A stretch of 21,279 bases of DNA, taken from contig BEXV01000402.1 in the NCBI GenBank assembly GCA_003118195.1, forward strand, positions 226,399-247,677, read 5' to 3'. Shown here piece by piece: positions 1-7,390 of this stretch (positions are counted from its first letter, which is position 1; each line of letters begins with the position of its first letter). The position numbers and the translations under genes are program-made. The notes under the pieces are model-generated. The model ran no database searches. It saw nothing but the letters and a program-made list of their open reading frames with translations, and had not been told where the DNA came from. The stretch is from Hemicentrotus pulcherrimus. Lineage: Eukaryota > Echinodermata > Echinoidea > Camarodonta > Strongylocentrotidae.

Positions 1-88
1 GGGGGTTTTGGGGGTTTAAACCCCCCCCCCCCCCCTTGGGCGGCCAAAAAAAAAGGGAAAAAAAAAGAAAAAAAAGAAAGAAAAAAGA
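1..88. repeat. homopolymer-rich contig edge
   Basis: Runs of G, T, C (15 C) and A follow one another, then an A-rich stretch with scattered G. This looks like a low-quality read end or assembly edge rather than biological sequence. It runs directly into a zinc-finger reading frame, so the upstream part of that frame has probably been lost or corrupted here. Confidence 0.6.
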
Positions 89-178
89 ATGCACGCTGGA
101 GAGAGAAACCCTTTCAAGTGCAAATATTGTGAGAAGATATTCAACTCATCTGGTAACTTAACCAAACACATGATGTAA
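89..178 (+). CDS. partial C2H2 zinc-finger, 3' end of a gene or a fragment
   Basis: The frame from the ATG at 89 to the TAA at 176-178 encodes a linker-like HAGERNPF followed by FKCKYCEKIFNSSGNLTKH. The spacing is C-x2-C-x3-F-x5-L-x2-H, which is exactly the C2H2 zinc-finger layout up to the first zinc-binding histidine. The second histidine, expected after x3, is missing because the frame stops two residues after the first. The linker has one extra residue compared with the usual TGEKP. C2H2 arrays bind DNA or RNA in the nucleus. This could be the last exon of a multi-finger gene whose upstream part lies off the left edge, a decayed copy, or a frame broken by sequencing error at the edge. The ATG is probably internal, not a true start. 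An AATAAA lies about 105 bases downstream. Confidence 0.5.
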   Translation: MHAGERNPFKCKYCEKIFNSSGNLTKHMM

Positions 179-283
179 CTGTGTATTAAACTGTTACTTG
201 ATTTTAAAAGACGTATCATGCACTGCTTTTTATGGTCTCCATTGTGTTAATAGATGCCAGGAAAACAACACTTACGGGGTTCA

Positions 284-289
284 AATAAA
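284..289 (+). promoter_or_regulatory. candidate polyadenylation signal (AATAAA)
   Basis: An AATAAA hexamer lies 106 bases after the zinc-finger stop, followed within about 10 bases by CCCCAAAAAA. It is suitably placed to end the zinc-finger transcript. A single hexamer in AT-rich DNA is weak evidence. Confidence 0.3.
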
Positions 290-299
290 CACCCCAAAA

Positions 300-600
300 A
301 AATCGGCTCGCCGCTTTGCGGCCCGTGGACGATGCTCTGCATCGTCATTATTTTGGTCAAACCCACCCCCTTAGCAAAAAGCTAGATCCGCCGCTGCGAT
401 CGCAAATTATCCAGTTAATTCATCAGCCTGAAGTTGCCTTTAGCGGGAAATTCGGTCAAGATAATCATCCCAAGATATCTGGGGCTAGTTTGCAAAAATA
501 TCCCGCTATTGGCAAAATATCCTGCTATTGGTCCGGTGTGATTTCACCAGCCTGAAGCTGAAGCTGAAGGTGATGAAGAAACAATTTGTAACTTCTGGAT
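300..600. repeat. probable dispersed-repeat fragment with consecutive hairpins and short tandem repeats
   Basis: Two short perfect hairpins sit side by side: GCCGC-TTT-GCGGC at 310-322 and GACGATGC-TCT-GCATCGTC at 328-346. Next comes a stretch ending in CTAGATCCGCCGCTG that resembles ends of dispersed repeats in marine invertebrates (inference from memory). An imperfect tandem of about 18 bases (CAAAATATCCYGCTATTGG) lies near 493-529, and CTGAAG repeats about four times at 551-572. An open frame runs through 316-555, but it has no recognisable domain and its sequence follows the repeats. I read this as repeat debris. Confidence 0.4.
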
Positions 601-965
601 TATTTCCCATATCAGAAATATAGCTGGCTATTTGGCAATCTCAAGCTGATGAAAGCAGGCCTTATGTGATGTCATTACTGCTGACCTCACATTGATCCCC
701 GCATTGACTGCATACCTTTTAGCAACATGCCGAGGTAAGCTCCCACGTGTCTCTGAGCTCACGTGGCAACATGGGCCCATGTGACCCTGTGCGCTAGCTG
801 CCAGGTTTCCCAATGTAAACAAGATATTACCCCTGCTGCCCTGCATGTATTTGAACTATAATATTGCCTTAGTTGATTGCTTTATCTTGCTGACATTGCC
901 ATGTACTTTGGACCGAGTTGTACTTAAGAAATAATATGGAGCACCATTTTTGTTAATATCAACAA
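601..965. other. non-coding DNA with palindromes, no gene seen
   Basis: No convincing coding region. Two CACGTG E-box palindromes lie at 744-749 and 760-765, sixteen bases apart. A perfect 14-base palindrome, ACATGGGCCCATGT, follows at 769-782. Their function is unknown, and clustering of short palindromes can occur inside decayed transposon ends. Confidence 0.4.
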
Positions 966-969
966 TCCT

Positions 970-1017
970 CCCCCCCCCCCCCTTGAGCAATATTCTTTTA
1001 GAGGGGGGGGGGGGGGG
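970..1017. repeat. C13 / G15 inverted homopolymer pair
   Basis: Thirteen C (970-982) and fifteen G (1003-1017) are separated by 20 mixed bases. The two tracts could pair as a 13-bp all-GC hairpin, and either strand carries a G-run able to form quadruplex-like structures. Tract lengths may be unreliable in the assembly. More short G5/C5 runs follow at 1026-1055. Confidence 0.75.
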
Positions 1018-1030
1018 TTACGTGAACCCC

Positions 1031-1630
1031 CGAACCCCTTATTTGTACGGGGGTGCTGTGAAGACAGGTGGTAGGTAAATGCGTCTGTGGATGAATGAAG
1101 ACAATTTCAACAACAAAAATTTGCTTGCAGTTGTAAGAAGGTAGTTTAAGATACTACATGTACGTAACATAATAGATATCACCCTAGATGACCATGGGCT
1201 GCAAATTAACCCTGCGGCCTTTGCCTGTATTTGCAATTCAGAAACTCTGTAGAGGGTCCAAGATTCATAACCAACGGACAGAAATACCATGGATATTGTA
1301 GCATTTGGTACATGATCTGCTGAGGTGTAGCCATTAGGGAGCCTCCATACATACATACATCCTGTTTGTTTTAATATCTGATGGACTTTCACCAAAGTAC
1401 AAAACTTCCTCGGTCATAATATAGTTTTACTTTCTATGACAAATAAATGCATAGCACTGCAATTCTAAATTCGGAGGGGGTGCAAAATCAGATTAAGCAT
1501 TCTTTAAATACAAAAAAGAAAAAAGCTGCACTAGATTTTAATTTGTTTGCTTGCTTATCAGTAAATTTGTTGGTATACCCCTCCCTCCCCCCCCCCTCCC
1601 ACCATTTAGAAAGAAGTCCAGGTTCCACCA
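1031..1630. other. intergenic, no supported gene
   Basis: A 118-codon minus-strand open frame spans 1039-1395 but matches no family I recognise, and no splice or transcript signals support it. A short CATA microsatellite lies at about 1347-1361, and a pyrimidine tract rich in C-runs at about 1578-1600. I see nothing else. Confidence 0.5.
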
Positions 1631-1638
1631 CTGCCTGC
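1631..1638 (+). repeat. 8-bp target-site duplication, left copy
   Basis: CTGCCTGC directly abuts the left terminal inverted repeat and is repeated exactly at 2043-2050 after the right terminus. An 8-bp duplication is the length made by hAT and P-type transposases. Confidence 0.75.
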
Positions 1639-2042
1639 TAGTGCTGTCATCGAGAAAAAAAATCTTTGTCGACATGTCGTCTTGAATTTTAGCCGACAAC
1701 GACACACTGTCGACGGATGGTTGGAAGAATGCAATCCTTCCAACACCGGTGGCATGCCAACAATTGTTCGTGAATGATTTTTATTTGCTGCAGCCGTAAG
1801 TAAGATGACCGATTTCGAGTTTGTGTTCACTTTGAAATACAAATTAGTACACAAAACCAAAGTGTTTTGTTATAAAAAACAGTGTTGTTTGTAAAATGAT
1901 TCAAAGTGCGTGTAAAGCCTATAAATGGGTTGATTCTTGTTGACAATATACATGTACTATCCCTGTCGACATGTCGCCTTCCTATAAAAATGAACTTTTA
2001 TCGACAAGGTTGTCGACAGAAGGCTTGTCGATGACAGCACTA
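1639..2042. mobile_element. 404-bp hAT-type non-autonomous element (MITE)
   Basis: The element starts with TAGTGCTGTCATCGA (1639-1653) and ends with its exact reverse complement (2028-2042), a perfect 15-bp terminal inverted repeat. A perfect 8-bp direct duplication, CTGCCTGC, flanks it. The T/C-A-G start and 8-bp duplication are typical of hAT elements (established knowledge). Inside both ends are many TGTCGA/TCGACA motifs, including TGTCGACATGTCG near 1668 and near 1966, like the subterminal repeats bound by hAT transposases. No transposase is encoded, so it would need one supplied in trans. The perfect termini and duplication suggest fairly recent insertion. Confidence 0.8.
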
Positions 2043-2050
2043 CTGCCTGC
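2043..2050 (+). repeat. 8-bp target-site duplication, right copy
   Basis: CTGCCTGC, identical to 1631-1638, follows the right terminal inverted repeat directly. Confidence 0.75.
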
Positions 2051-2367
2051 ACATAATTAAACCATCTGATCAGAGAATTACAAGTTTTTTTCTAATGATA
2101 TCCATCTGAAAAAGACCAATATAAACAAAAGTGTAGAGGTCATGCATGTAGGTCAAAATCTAGGCATTGTTTGTAAAAAAAAAGCATTGTTCCTTGAATA
2201 CAGACTGTCAAAGTCTATGTCAAATAGAGAAATTATCAACATGTGATGACGATGTGGAAGAAAAAAAGTGAAAAACCAGGACAAAAATGTTGGTACTTGA
2301 AAATGGTCGATATCTCCTTGGGACCATAAGGCAATTTACTGTGTTTATGAGTTTACCTTGTGGCTGC
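2051..2367. other. AT-rich spacer between two MITEs
   Basis: No gene, no repeat structure and no splice-bounded exon were seen. The stretch is AT-rich with short A-runs. Confidence 0.5.
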
Positions 2368-2375
2368 ATACCATA

Positions 2376-2834
2376 CAGGGTTGGCATATTTCCCGCTTTG
2401 GAGGCTTATTTCCCGGACACCAGGAAATAAGCGGTACTGACCGGTATTTTCCACTTTTTACCGGTATTTTCCACTTTTTACCGGTATTTACCGCTTTTTT
2501 AAAACATTATAACAATGATGGAGCGTATTGTTGCTCTGGTGTATACTATTTGCGTACCGGTATGTGTGTTGTACATGTATGTGTGTTTGGGTATGTACAT
2601 GAAAGCAGTGTGGATTTTATAAATCTGTTTGTGTGTTTCTACTATGATTGTTGAGCTGCTAATTCTTTCAGAACAATATTTTCAGTTGTTGAGGCTAAAA
2701 ACAAGTACAATTATTAATAAATAGAGAATTAAAATCATATTTCCTGTTTTTTACATATTTACCGGATGCCCATCTTATTTACTGGATGGTATTAACCGGT
2801 AATTACCATCACCGGTATTTACCGCCCAACCCTG
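2376..2834. mobile_element. 459-bp hAT-type MITE with CAGGGTTGG ends
   Basis: The left end is CAGGGTTGGC and the right end GCCCAACCCTG, so the termini are inverted over CAGGGTTGG. CAGGG starts are classic for hAT transposons (established knowledge). The flanks ATACCATA (2368-2375) and AAATCATA (2835-2842) agree at 6 of 8 positions, consistent with a decayed 8-bp target-site duplication. Both subterminal regions are packed with ACCGGTATTT or its variants (about 2448-2495 and 2757-2825), including a near-perfect 20-base tandem around 2448-2487. No transposase is encoded. The 98-codon open frame inside is a by-product. Confidence 0.75.
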
Positions 2835-2842
2835 AAATCATA

Positions 2843-3106
2843 TGGACGACTTGATACAAAATCACATTGCAATAATAGGCCTTACATTCATGGGTTTAAT
2901 AATTGGAAAAATGCAGTTTTCAATTATCACAAGGCACAATAACTGCAATTTTTGCTGGCCTGAGAAAATCTATAGATTAAGAAGATTAAATTGCTACCAG
3001 CTAAAGAACGCAATTTATTTCATAGAGCTCACTGCGCTCAGTAAGCTACCTGGAGAAAAAACAGAATTCATTTTAAAGAGCTTATTGTGCTCAGATATTT
3101 CATGTG
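2843..3106. other. AT-rich non-coding stretch
   Basis: An open frame from 2842 runs on into the next element but encodes nothing recognisable. No other structure was seen. Confidence 0.4.
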
Positions 3107-3599
3107 TTAAAGGTACTATGTCCCTTTTGCAGGCCACAAAAATGAACAGGTTAAATTCCAATGGCATTTGAAAGATGATACTAATTTAGAGCTCCCTTTT
3201 AAAAAATGGGGCTTGAAAATGTCTTTAAGTGGGAAAATAATGACTATTAGTTGTCAAATTGACTTAGGAGCTATAGATCCAATAAGTAAAAGTCTTGATT
3301 TTTCAGACCATTGTACCGCATGGTTGTATGTTTTATGCTGTGCAAAGATTCAATCAGTTTAATTTTGGCCATTACAAGAATTGGGTTATTGATGAAGAAA
3401 AATCCTTTACAACTCATTTTATGTATGTTAATTTCTGACAGTGAAGTCTAGCAAGTAAATTGGTTTCCTTGCATAATTTGAATACTACGACACTGCTAAC
3501 ATTTAAATTTCACATATAGGACATACATGACATATTCATAGTTCCTGCAAAGTTCTACAGAATTTGAGGTTGGCTGCAAAAGGGACATAGTATCTTTAA
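3107..3599. mobile_element. TTAA-flanked fold-back element, possible MITE
   Basis: An inverted pair of about 28 bp bounds the segment: AGGTACTATGTCCCTTTTGC just inside TTAA at 3107-3110, and its near-exact reverse complement ending at 3595, followed by TTAA at 3596-3599. I see one mismatch and one indel between the arms. TTAA duplications are characteristic of piggyBac-type insertion (established knowledge), but the termini lack the usual piggyBac start, so superfamily assignment is uncertain. The interior (about 430 bp) has no transposase. The match of the two TTAA sites could be chance in AT-rich DNA. Confidence 0.5.
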
Positions 3600-3600
3600 A

Positions 3601-4052
3601 GGCTACAGCAAATTGACAAGATTTCTTAATATTTCTATTTTTAGCTACTATTTCAGAGTTTAGGGAGCAAATCACTCTTTATAGACTCAATCTTCTTCCC
3701 CAGTTATGTATTTCAAGATTTCAAGATACAAGTATGAATAAAGATCTACTTTGCTGAAACCCTCAACTTCATTGTCATTCTTTCATACATTGTTTCAATC
3801 CTCAATCCCTTCCTGATATCAAGTATAAACATTTAGTTAATAACATGAACAGTAATGTTCTACAGTTCATTAACTTGCCTTTAATTCAAGAGGTTAAAAA
3901 TGTGTATCTTTTCCCCCATGGTAAGCCTATCCATTTTAGAGGCATTGATCTCCAGATGGCTTTGCTGGACCGAAAGGTAGTATCAAAATGGCGTCCGTAC
4001 ATGGTAGATTTAATAACTTACACATGCAATGCACAGCGCATTGTTTATCTTT
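3601..4052. other. AT-rich stretch, no supported gene
   Basis: An open frame of 112 codons begins at 3845 and runs into the duplicated segment at 4053. Its translation has no domain I recognise, and its end follows the repeat. A tiny TTTCAAGA duplication lies at about 3711-3726. Confidence 0.4.
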
Positions 4053-4306
4053 ACATGGAAATGCATGAAGACATTGATTGTTATTTTTATATAAAAGATA
4101 TGCCTCACAATAAAGCAAATTGTTTTTATCAACAAATGTTTAAGGAACTTTACCAAACTGAGGGGGGGGGGGTAAACTATTAACGTTTGTACATTGAAAT
4201 GCATGAAGACATTGATTGTTAGTTTGTACAAGATATGCCTCACAACAAAGCCAAATGTTATCATCAGCAAAACTAAAAGTTTAAGGAACTTTGCTAACGA
4301 AGGGGG
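4053..4306 (+). repeat. direct duplication of a ~118-bp unit
   Basis: Copy A (4053-4172) and copy B (4191-4306) share GAAATGCATGAAGACATTGA, AAGATATGCCTCACAA, TTTAAGGAACTTT and a terminal G-run, with small indels. They are separated by 18 bases. The degree of divergence indicates an older tandem duplication rather than an assembly artefact. Confidence 0.75.
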
Positions 4307-4463
4307 ACTACAGCTAATCTCTAATAATCAAACAATGTATTGATTGATTCTGTTATCATATTACCATGACTCTTGACATGCAATGACACAGATAATAAAC
4401 GCTGGAACCCTTATCTGACTAAAGTTCATGATTGTCAGTATACAACAGCCACTGGCAAGAGAC

Positions 4464-4768
4464 CTGGGGGGTGTTTCACAAAGATTTTAAGTCGAACTTA
4501 ACTCTAAGTTGGACTTAAAAATTATGAAGAACCATTTGTAGCCTTAAAATATAATATAAAATTCAAATATTTTAGACTTTTTAAAAATTCCACATCGACC
4601 ACATGAGATCTCCGTGATAAAAGAAAATATGAATGATTTGATTCAACATTTTATGCCTTAAAAAAAAACTTTTATAAAATATTTTCATAGCTGCTAACGG
4701 CTTTCCATAAAAGTTAAGTCCAACTTAGAGATAAGTTCAACTTAGGATCTTTGTGAAACACCCCCCAG
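4464..4768. mobile_element. 305-bp MITE with perfect 22-bp terminal inverted repeats
   Basis: The left end 4464-4485 begins CTGGGGGGTGTTTCACAAAG; the right end 4747-4768 is its exact reverse complement over 22 bases. The inverted similarity continues inward for roughly 40 more bases on each side, with AAGTYSAACTTA and CTAAGTTGGACTTAA motifs, so most of the element can fold back. The middle is AT-rich and codes for nothing. The flanks (GAGAC and TTTACT) show no clear target-site duplication, so I cannot name the superfamily. The GTGTTTCACAAAG end is familiar from dispersed repeats of marine invertebrates (inference from memory). Confidence 0.8.
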
Positions 4769-4849
4769 TTTACTAATATGTGCCATTTCCATCACTACTT
4801 GTTGTTAGGTAGGACAAGCCATAGGGTTTGGTCCACCCAGTAACACTTG

Positions 4850-5463
4850 AAGGTAATACAAAGTTTTGGTATGGGGTCATGAATTTGGTTAAAATGAACA
4901 TATTGGAAGCACATGCGATCCTACAATATGCAGTGATCGTTGTCCCCGTTGAAATCGAGTCTAAAGTTATGAAGTTATTCATAACAAACTCTTTATGTTG
5001 TATAGCGCCCTCTCAAGGTCAAGGTATTAATTAAGCTATAAAACAATGTTTCTTGACTAATTTTGACCGATAAGCTATTCCCGTTGTTTGATAGGTATAT
5101 ATCAAAACTACATATTCTGACATTTTCAGGGTCGCAGCTACCATTGTACGGCCGTATGTGCTATTTGAAATTTATCAAAATTTATCGGGAGCACCGATAA
5201 ATTTTTATTTTCATTTTTTTTAAAAGCAGAAGTGTTTTAGGGGTTAATTTCTTTAGTGCTTATTATACATCCACAGGGGCATCACAATTTATCGGGAGCA
5301 CCGATAAATTTTTATTTTCATTTTTTCTCGAAAGCAGAAGTGTTTTAGGGGTTAATTTCTTTAGTGCTTAATATACATCCACAGGGGCATCCAAATATAT
5401 CAAAATTGTAAAGAATCATTATCCACCAAATTTTCAAAATTTCCCAAAACTTTGTGTTACCTT
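4850..5463. mobile_element. possible fold-back element bounded by 20-bp inverted repeats
   Basis: AAGGTAATACAAAGTTTTGG at 4850-4869 recurs in inverted form at 5444-5463 with one difference. The enclosed 574 bp contains the 107-bp tandem repeat and no coding domain. No target-site duplication was found, so the element boundary is an inference from the inverted pair alone. Confidence 0.4.
5179..5392 (+). repeat. 107-bp tandem repeat, two copies, with internal hairpin
   Basis: Copy 1 (5179-5285) and copy 2 (5286-5392) are nearly identical, differing at a T-run/CTCG site and a few other positions. Each starts with the perfect hairpin AATTTATCGG-GAGCA-CCGATAAATT (10-bp stem, 5-base loop) and then shares AGCAGAAGTGTTTTAGGGGT and ATACATCCACAGGGGCATC. 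The near identity suggests recent duplication. Confidence 0.85.
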
Positions 5464-5974
5464 TAATGTAGGCAGTTGCCATTCTGACTAATGAAGTAAA
5501 ATTGTGTGTAACAGGTTACTAGCCATTTCATTCACCTGCTATGAAGAATGGTACATATCTTGTAATGGCATCCATTTTGCACAGGTTAATCTTTGCTATG
5601 TCGGGTAAGCTTCTAGCAAGCATTTTAGTTGTCTGGAGTTTTTTTGTTCATAAAAGTTAGTAAACATGTCTACTATGAAGAAAGAACACCAGGGATCGAA
5701 TTGAAATAAAAATTAAAAACATTAGGAAAGGGGAAAATATGACATGGGATATGATTTTTATAATCACATCCAATTATGATTGATTTTACCTTACTTTTTC
5801 TTCCAAGCAGTAAGATTCTGAATCTATCTGTCATCATCAGAAAACATGTTTTAGGTGGTAGGTGGAACTTTGACTGCGCGCAGTCAAAATGATGCCTCCG
5901 CCTGGCCATAGAGCAATTTTACAAACCAAAACGAAAGCAATGTTAAAAATTCAAGTTTGATTGTCAGTTTTAAT
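5464..5974. other. non-coding stretch, nothing recognised
   Basis: No exon, tandem array or terminal inverted repeat was seen. A short palindromic GACTGCGCGCAGTC lies at about 5872-5885. A 78-codon minus-strand open frame (5673-5909) has no recognisable domain. Confidence 0.45.
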
Positions 5975-6412
5975 GATAATGCATTCACAAGCTATTTATA
6001 GTCATACATAATGAGCCCCATGACCTTTGACCTGATGACCCTAAAATATCAGTTAATTGACTCTGCAAGATACATACATGTATATACATGTCTTGAGTTT
6101 GATAGTAATCTGTCTATTGGTTCTCGTGATAATGCGATCACAAGCTATTTGTGCATACATAATGAGCCCTGTGACCTTTGACCTCCTGACCCCAAAATTT
6201 AATCAGTTCGTTGGCTCTGCAAGATACATACATGACACAAGTTTGGCAGGAATCCATTGATCGGTTCTTGAGATAACACGATCACGAGCTATTTTTGTAT
6301 ACATAATGAGCCCTGTGACCTTTGACCTTCGAACTTGTGACCCCAAAATCTAATCAGTTCATTGGCTCTAATAGATACATACATGATCCAAGTTTGGAGG
6401 GAATCCATCAAT
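5975..6412 (+). repeat. three-unit tandem array (141-153 bp units) carrying TGACCTTTGACC
   Basis: Units begin at 5975, 6128 and 6272 with GATAAYRCGATCACRAGC-like sequence. Each continues with CATACATAATGAGCCC, then TGACCTTTGACC (6021-6032, 6172-6183, 6316-6327), then TGACCC, then TAATCAGTTCRTTGGCTCT and AGATACATACATG. TGACCTTTGACC on the other strand is GGTCAAAGGTCA, the DR1 arrangement bound by RXR/HNF4/COUP-type nuclear receptors (established knowledge). Binding here is not shown. The array probably belongs to a dispersed repeat whose distal end is at 6675-6740. Confidence 0.8.
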
Positions 6413-6674
6413 AACAATAATTACAGTGCTTATATAGCGCCTAACACTTACTTTGTCAGAAGTCTCTAAGCCCTCTACAATAATGCAGCATAACTACCCT
6501 GGCTTTAGCAGTGCAGCTGTTACGCGCGCTGCGTTTCAAGGAATAAATTCCTACCAGGTACCCATTTACTTCACCAGGGTGGAGTGTGGCAAATGTAGAT
6601 CAATGTCTTGCCAAAGGACATTAGTGCAGCGGCGGGACTCGAACCGCGAACCTTGTGATCGACAGTCCGGCAAT
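6413..6674 (-). mobile_element. tRNA-derived SINE, minus strand, inserted in the array element
   Basis: Read on the minus strand, the segment starts near 6672 with a tRNA-like head containing GGTTCGCGGTTCGAGTCCCG. That includes a good RNA polymerase III B box (GGTTCGAGTCC). It continues through a unique body and ends with GGCGCTATATAAGCACTG and an ATT/ATTG-rich tail. No clear A box is visible, so the head appears 5'-truncated or diverged. Such elements are mobilised by LINE reverse transcriptase (established knowledge). It splits the surrounding repeat, so it is younger than that repeat. The 96-codon open frame across it is not a gene. Confidence 0.7.
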
Positions 6675-6780
6675 CACGAGAACTGGACGTACGGATGGAC
6701 CGACGGACAACCAGAAAACATAATGCCTACGGCAACCTTGTAGCAGAGGTGGCACTTTCAAAAAGTGCCTGTGGCCTTGT
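6675..6780 (+). repeat. distal end of the array-type dispersed repeat
   Basis: Contains GGACGTACGGATGGACCGAC and then ACAACCAGAAAACATAATGC. The GGAC-NGAC periodicity followed by AAAACATAATGCC resembles the end of a dispersed family seen in several marine invertebrate genomes (from memory, not searched). A short AGTGCC...GGCACT inverted motif follows at about 6750-6768. Confidence 0.5.
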
Positions 6781-7235
6781 CATTTTTCATAATTTAGAAG
6801 ATTAGGTCTCTTTAAATGTTAGGGGCTCTGTATCACAACATTTTCTGTTTGCGTAACTCTTAAAACATGGGTAAATCTTACAAGCATTTCACTGGATTGA
6901 GAATGAACCTTGAGAGTCATGACATTTTAGTGAGAGGGGCCTTATATTTTGTTACATTCTGTAAAACAATTACGCGCATGCCTGAAGTTAGCAACTGTAA
7001 TCTCAGATCCTCATTAAATTAATCTAAGCAATTCATCATCGCGGTCGCTAACTTCAAGAACGCACGGGCACCCGCAACCCACCGCCGGTACGGTATGCAA
7101 TTGTATTGTGCAGCAGTTTTCTGTGAATCATGTGAGAAAGTGTTTTTTTATAACTCCAAAAAAGATAAGAAAATTGACACGATCTAAACAGGTAACAAAC
7201 ATAACGACTTTTAAATCATGACCATCGTTTGAACA
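6781..7235. other. non-coding stretch with a CpG-enriched patch
   Basis: No gene was recognised. GAAGTTAGC near 6983 is inverted near 7050. The 7040-7095 part is rich in CpG (GCGGTCGC, ACGCACGGGCACCCGC, CCGCCGGTACGG) compared with its surroundings. This could be a small regulatory region upstream of the candidate start at 7236, but no core promoter element is clear. Confidence 0.35.
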
Positions 7236-7261
7236 ATGGATGAAGATCTACTTGATTTTGG
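7236..7261 (+). CDS. very tentative first coding exon (MDEDLLDFG)
   Basis: AACAATGG gives a good eukaryotic start context (A at -3, G at +4). The frame reads MDEDLLDFG and is followed immediately by the donor-like sequence GTATGT at 7262. Without splicing the frame ends after 33 codons. Acidic, leucine-rich short first exons occur in real genes, and a CpG-enriched stretch lies 150-200 bases upstream. I see no partner exon downstream on this strand within the window, so this may be chance. Confidence 0.15.
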
Positions 7262-7390
7262 GTATGTTTGGGTATGTTTTAGAAGGGTATCTCTACACTG
7301 GAATTATGGGTCAAAGTATGGATATGATTCTAAATAAACGCCTAGAACAAGAATTATATTTTCTTTTTGTTTTTGGCCATTTTTCTAGAC

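Noticed and set aside
1..60. GC hairpin or telomere-like start
   Set aside because: G, T, C and A homopolymers in sequence look like low-quality read or assembly edge, not a telomere repeat.
1039..1395. 118-codon minus-strand open frame
   Set aside because: No recognisable domain, no splice support, and it lies beside homopolymer tracts in repeat-rich DNA.
3845..4183. 112-codon plus-strand open frame
   Set aside because: No known family. Its second half is one copy of a direct duplication whose other copy is not open in the same way.
5975..6412. CRISPR-like array
   Set aside because: Units are about 141-153 bp, diverged and contiguous without unique spacers, in eukaryotic DNA.
6620..6675. 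tRNA gene on the minus strand
   Set aside because: A B box is present, but there is no clear A box or acceptor stem and the sequence continues into a SINE body, so it is not a functional tRNA.
6453..6743. 96-codon plus-strand open frame
   Set aside because: It runs antisense through the tRNA-derived SINE and into the flanking repeat; the apparent protein is repeat translation.
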